This document shows, one piece after another, positions 59,801-64,000 of a stretch of DNA of 64,000 bases; position 1 is the stretch's first letter; each line of letters starts with the position of its first letter. The notes under the pieces are model-generated. The model had not been told where the DNA came from, made no database searches, and saw only the letters and a list, made by a program, of their open reading frames with translations. The stretch spans positions 5,890,001-5,954,000 of the forward strand of contig OZ218951.1 of NCBI GenBank assembly GCA_965112735.1. Reading direction: 5' to 3'. This DNA is from Phaeosaccion multiseriatum (taxonomy: Eukaryota; Ochrophyta, other classes). The position numbers and the translations under genes were made by a program.

Positions 59801-62675
59801 CAGTGGCGCATGGGAACGGTAACAGATGGCAACAGAACGAAAACATGTGAGCTACACGTGGCTCCATGGGGTGGGCCGAGGCAGCAGCTTTTAACCTTTA
59901 CTATATACACTATAGTGTGCCATGCGAGCCTCTATCCTCCTGCCCTCTCTGCCACGAGGCAGGTATCCTCTTCAGCTCCTTCCAACGTCCATGTACCAAT
60001 ACGTACCTTGTGCTGTCGCCGCTGTCGCCGCTGACATTGCTGATCTGCGGGCGGATGAAGGCGAAGTAATGCCCTCCGTGCAGCTCCCCGCTGTGCACCA
60101 GCACGCTATGCAGGCGGTAGCGCTGAGGTGCAGCCGTTGGTGCTACACCAGGAGCAGCAGCAGCGGCAGCGGCGGCAGCGGCAGCCCCTGCCAGAGAGGG
60201 CTCCTGGTGTGTGGCAAGGTACTCGTCAATGTCGAGCGTCTCCGGGAATTCGAACTTGTCGTTGACCTTGACCATGTTCCCTGTGGCCATGTCGAACTCG
60301 AAGCGCTTGAGATGGATGTTCAGCACCGGAGGGAACTCCAGGAACTTGACACCTGTATATGTATCAGCGGGCAAGTGCGGCAGCGAATTCACAAGATGCA
60401 GTGGTGAGAACGACTACACGCCGCCAGTCGCTGGCCCGCGGATTCGCATCACGCCCCTTGCACCCCCTTCTTTCTTTCTTTCTTTCCTTCCTTCCTTCCT
60501 TCCGTCCTTCCTTCGCCTTCGCCTTCAATCGAACAATCCACCAACGGGGGCGTGTGGTTCTTCCCAGACAAGAAAGAAAAATAGAGAGAGAAGAAGACTC
60601 AAGATAAACAGACAAGAGACATCCCCTCAAACTCCAACTCCAACTGGCACTCCATGTTCATCTGCATCCGACCCACCCTTCTTGGCTGCCTGCTTGCCGA
60701 AGTGCCCCGCATCGTACTCATTGTCCCCGTCCATGAGCTCCTCCTCAGTGTACTTGGCGAAGCTCTGGTGGATGTTCCTGCAGCCCTTGACGTCGAGCTG
60801 AATGTCATAGTACGTCTCCTCCCTCTTGCTCTCGTAGTCCACGTCCACGCACCTGATGGACATGTAGAGAAGGTTAGCGCAGAGGGGTCAGGAGCGCTGA
60901 GGAGAGAGAAGAGGAGAGAGAGGAGGAGGAGGAGCACAGAGGTCCCTTCCACTCCACTCCACTTGCCTGATGTAGGAGCGCAGGCGCCCCCCGAAGAGGC
61001 GCTCGATGGCCCCGTCGGCCTTGGTGCCCTTCATTTTCTCCTCGAGCTTGTCGCACAGCACGCGGTTGAGCTCCTGTACGTCCTGCTGCAGGAAGCTGTC
61101 GTACGTGTCCCAGCCGAAACTCTTGGTCAGCTCCTTGGTGCCCACGGGCCGGGGCGGCCCAATGTGGCTGGCCTTAGCAACGCCATTGCCCTTGGACTCA
61201 ATGGACTCAATGGACTCATTGGACTCATTGGATTCGCTCGTGGGCTGCCCCGTCTGCAGCCTCCAAAACACCTTCTGCAAGGCAAGCGGCACGCTCGTGG
61301 CGGCGTCCTCCCCCGCCGTGGGAATGTCGTACACGGCCTTGCGGAGGCTGTGCAGGTGGAAGAGCGTCTGCAGCAGGGAGTTCATGTAGCAGGTGGCGCC
61401 CTGGTTCTTCAGGCCCACCATGCCCGTCTCTCTGTTCCGATCCAAAGTAGAGAGTCCCCCCCTGCCCCCTACCGCGCTCCCGGCTGGGGAGATGTCCGTC
61501 ACGCGCACCGCCAGGCGGAACGTACCCCCGGGCCAAAGCAGTGCCGGGTTGCCCTTGAGCTCCTTCCTCTCCCAGCACCTGGGGTAGCCGTAGTCGGAGT
61601 TGGTCGCTGTGAAGTCGTGCGCGAGCATGTCCTTCTCCTTGGACTGCGCGATGTCGAATCTGTCCAGGAGGGCGAGGTCGAACTCCACCCGGCGGTGCCA
61701 GCGCTCTCCGCCCCTGCACCCCGCCTGCAGCGCCTTGGCGTTGACCAGCTCGAGAAAGGCGGATACGTTGCCCGTCGTGTTGTAGTCGTTCCCGAAGGGA
61801 AAGACCATGAGCCTCCACACGCAGCCCTCCTTGTCCCTCACAGCGCGGCTGTACAGCTTTTTGCGGCCGGGCTCGTGCGGCGTGGCGTAGTTTTTGGGGT
61901 GGAAGGGAAAGTCCGCCACGAACACGAGGCGGCCGTCCCCAACCTCCGTCAGTCTCTCAAGACTGCCGCTCTCCTCATTGTCATTGTTCTCGTCGTTCTC
62001 GTCCTCCTCCACAATGGCCCTCTCCAGGCCCGCAAACTCCCGGCCCTGCACACCGCCGTCATCTGAAATCTGGTGGAGAGCCGGCGGTCCATACACCCGC
62101 TGCTGCCCATATGGCTGCTGCTGCCGAGGCGGAAGCTTCTTGAGGCGCTTGTTTGCAACGGGCGATATCGTTCGGCCCCCCTCCTCTGGCCCTGTGGCAT
62201 CGTGCTCTCCTGGAGCGGTCGCGCCATTGAGCCCAAGCTCCATGCCACCAATCGGCGCCGTGACGATACGTGACGAAGGGAAAGGTCTGAAGACCTCCTC
62301 CTCCCCCTCCTCCGCTTCCTCGTCCTCCTGCTGGGCAGGGGCCATCCTCGCCCCTACCCCTCCTCTGGCCTCCATGGGCGGTATGGCGCGAGCCACGCGG
62401 GAGACATTGCTGGGCGACAGATTGGGAGGAATGGGTCTGGTAGGAGGCCCACCATTCTCAATGTCTTCACCCGAGTCATACCTTTCAGGCGAGGCATCCC
62501 CGCCACCCCCTTGCGCCAGGTGCGGGTGGTGCGAGAAGGCCGGTTCCTGCCTCCCGTCGCTGTCTGGGGAAGCAGGAACTGGAGCCTCCTTCGCTACTGC
62601 CTCTGCGGCTGGTGAAGCAGGAGCTGGAGCATCAACCACAGGTTCTTGTTGCTCCTGATTCTCAGTGTTATCCAT
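53476..62675 (-). CDS. USP7/UBP12-type ubiquitin carboxyl-terminal hydrolase
   Basis: Complete 13-exon gene, about 2,134 residues: 60967-62675, 60677-60852, 60007-60352, 59477-59792, 59079-59331, 58682-58822, 58377-58414 (38-nt microexon), 56885-58027, 56627-56668 (42 nt), 56385-56440, 56155-56263, 54944-55842, 53476-54652. Order: acidic N-terminus; MATH/TRAF-like domain (about 245-395, DFTATNSDYGYPRCWE, GTFRLAVRVTDI); USP domain with catalytic Cys429 in NQGATCYMNS, KSFGWDTYDSFLQQDVQELN, His723 in HSGELHGGHYFAF and Asp in DRWFKFDDEHV; then USP7-family ubiquitin-like repeats ending in HGVPFLTFLRQGEGP. It removes ubiquitin from proteins, probably in the nucleus. It is longer than plant or animal USP7 (about 1,100) because of Glu/Lys, Ala and Gly tracts, one inside the USP domain. 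The first intron uses a GC donor (GCAAGT). ATG 62753 would add 26 residues. Confidence 0.92.
57369..57396 (-). repeat. Dispersed element in the USP7-type gene
   Basis: A diverged copy (CTGTGTCACCAACTGCTGCTG on the plus strand), read by the minus-strand gene as QQQQLVTQQG, in a spacer between ubiquitin-like repeats. Weaker relatives occur in the same gene at about 55151-55170 and 60131-60160, next to Ala or Pro tracts. Confidence 0.65.
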
Positions 62676-64000
62676 CGCTGCCGCGCCACTTGCGCGTTGG
62701 CGCACTTGTTCCAAAGTCTTCGTCACGAGGAAGGCAAATTGCCTGGTTCCCAACCTCGCCCCCCCGCCCTGCGCCTGCTGCTACTACTCCCGTCCACCAA
62801 AAAATGACTAGAATACCCTTCTCCCACTATTCTCCTCTCTATCGAGGCTTCTGTCGAGATACTATAGGGCGAAGCCACGCGGGAATGCAGCCGCGACGGC
62901 AAAACTTCCCGCGAAATGGGTACTAAGGGTCCGGCGCCTCACGTCTGCACCGCTCCTCCTCCTCCTCCTCCTCCTCCTCCTCCTCCTCCTCCCGCGCTGT
63001 CGGGTGCATTCACCCTCTCTCTCTTTTTTTTCTCTTTCTCACTCGTAAAGCTTCTTTCTTCCCAGTTCTGAAAAAAGGGAGCCCTGGCAGCAGATCCGGC
63101 GATGCCCACACCTCTCCCCCCCCTGCAGTAGGGCTTGTGGTGTTGGCTTACCACACGCGGCTTCTGTCTATGTCGTTTTTATGCTTACGTAAAGCACCCG
63201 TGAGGAGCATTTCCTCGTTGGGTGCCATCCCTCGTTTGGTGATGAACTGAAACGCAAACTGAAACTCGTGGCCTGGGGGCGCCCAACACTGCTCTTCAAG
63301 ACTTTCCCCTTCCTTCCTTCGTTTGTGTGGCTAGATAGTTTGCAGCCTCTGAGCTCATTCTCCCACCCTACGAAGAAGAGACAAGGTAAGAGCGAAAGTT
63401 TGCAGTGGAGAGGGGGGGCACGGAGTGTGGGGGGCAGCAAAGGAGGGAGAGGGGTAGTAAGCGTGGGTCGAGTCGAGTCTGTCTGAACGGGCGTGCTTGT
63501 TGTGCTGGCAGCTCTCTGCTGCTGCTGCTGCTGCTGTCAGCGCTCTTGTGTTGCTTGTGGGCAATAGAGGGCGGAGTGCGTGGGAAAGGGGTCGCGGAGA
63601 GATGGTTATGTGATGGAGAAAGGCAGGGAGGGGGGGGGGGAAGGAAGGAAGATCAGAGAAGGTGCGTTCAGAGAGAGAGGCACGAAGGCAAACAGTGGCT
63701 GCAACGGAGCCGTGGGCCTGGGCCAGGACTCTTTTCTTTCGAAGGCCCTCTTTGTGGATCCACCCCAGCCCCAGCGAGCAGCGTGTGGGATGAGCGAAGG
63801 AAAAGTGGTGGAGAAGCATTGCATCAGCTCGGCTGACTGAGTTACAGTAGAAGGAAGCAGCGGGAACCGTGGCTCAGGACGTTTTGTTTTTGCAGAAAGC
63901 TGTCTTTGGTCGGTCCAACAGTGGCGCGAAGATGAGGAAGGAACGGTGATGAAGACAATTGGACTAGAGTTTCTGCAACACCATTGCTGATACACCCTTG
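62676..64000. other. Right-end region with no confident gene
   Basis: Upstream region of the USP7-type gene. It includes a GGA/TCC tract (about 62955-62990) and CTG repeats (about 63515-63540). A strong acceptor-like sequence (GTTTTGTTTTTGCAG, about 63881-63895) on the plus strand is followed by a frame that runs to a stop at about 63989. A plus-strand donor-like GACAAGGTAAGAGC lies at about 63382. These may be parts of a small plus-strand gene divergent from the deubiquitinase, but no domain is recognisable, so no CDS is called. Confidence 0.4.

Noticed and set aside
60654-62066. 470-residue plus-strand frame opposite the USP catalytic domain
   Set aside because: Antisense of clearly conserved USP7 sequence; no recognisable domain.
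1-64000. tRNA, rRNA or other canonical structural RNA genes
   Set aside because: I looked for T-loop and similar signatures by eye and found none I could defend; a covariance-model scan was not possible.

Overview
This is a eukaryotic nuclear fragment. Genes are split by many short GT-AG introns (two GC-AG introns are also seen), and exon and intron phases can be followed across every gene. The sequence is GC-rich and full of microsatellites (GT, GAG, CAG, GGCA, CAGT). Two predicted proteins start with a signal peptide followed by a Ser-Phe or Ala-Phe-Phe-Pro junction (TPGSSF and AAKAFFPPP). This is the ASAFAP-type plastid import signal of algae with secondary red plastids, so a photosynthetic stramenopile (heterokont) is the best guess. 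A nephrocystin-1-like region suggests a ciliated stage. The species cannot be named from the sequence alone.

Layout, left to right. 84-5577 (-): a secreted Cys-rich protein spread over at least 17 tiny phase-0 exons inside two tandemly repeated blocks; it runs off the left edge. 5650-6202: a foldback element with perfect 32-bp terminal inverted repeats, just upstream of that gene. 7352-8545 (+): ankyrin-repeat protein. 9105-11660 (-): plastid-type Cof/HAD-IIB phosphatase, 6 exons. 12101-13167 (+): lipoyl-domain protein. 13987-21017 (-): large unrecognised acidic protein, about 12 exons. 21707-22801 (-): small secreted Cys-rich protein, 4 exons. 23061-25666 (+): acidic protein with a glutaredoxin-like C-terminus. 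26401-44710 (-): giant 22-exon gene for a protein of about 4,441 residues with about 23 Tudor-like modules (18 of them a near-identical tandem array), EF-hands and a nephrocystin-1-like C-terminus. 45064-45597 (+): small secreted protein. 47248-48285 (-): multi-pass membrane protein with polyglutamine. 48644-53306 (+): 12-exon gene fusing an alpha/beta-hydrolase to a CYTH (thiamine-triphosphatase-like) domain and a third short module. 53476-62675 (-): complete 13-exon USP7/UBP12-type deubiquitinase. 62676-64000: mostly no confident gene.

Genes mostly alternate in strand, giving divergent pairs with short shared upstream regions (97, 259, 353, 440 bp) and convergent tails. No operon logic applies and the neighbours do not form one pathway. 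What links the genes is a set of short dispersed DNA motifs. The clearest is a GTTGGTGATACAGCAGCAG-like element that appears in introns and in exons of several genes, in both orientations and in different reading frames, so it behaves as a DNA-level insertion rather than a shared protein motif.

Exon boundaries below were read by eye from splice consensus, frame and phase. In every multi-exon gene the proposed exon lengths add up to a continuous frame. No transcript data were available.
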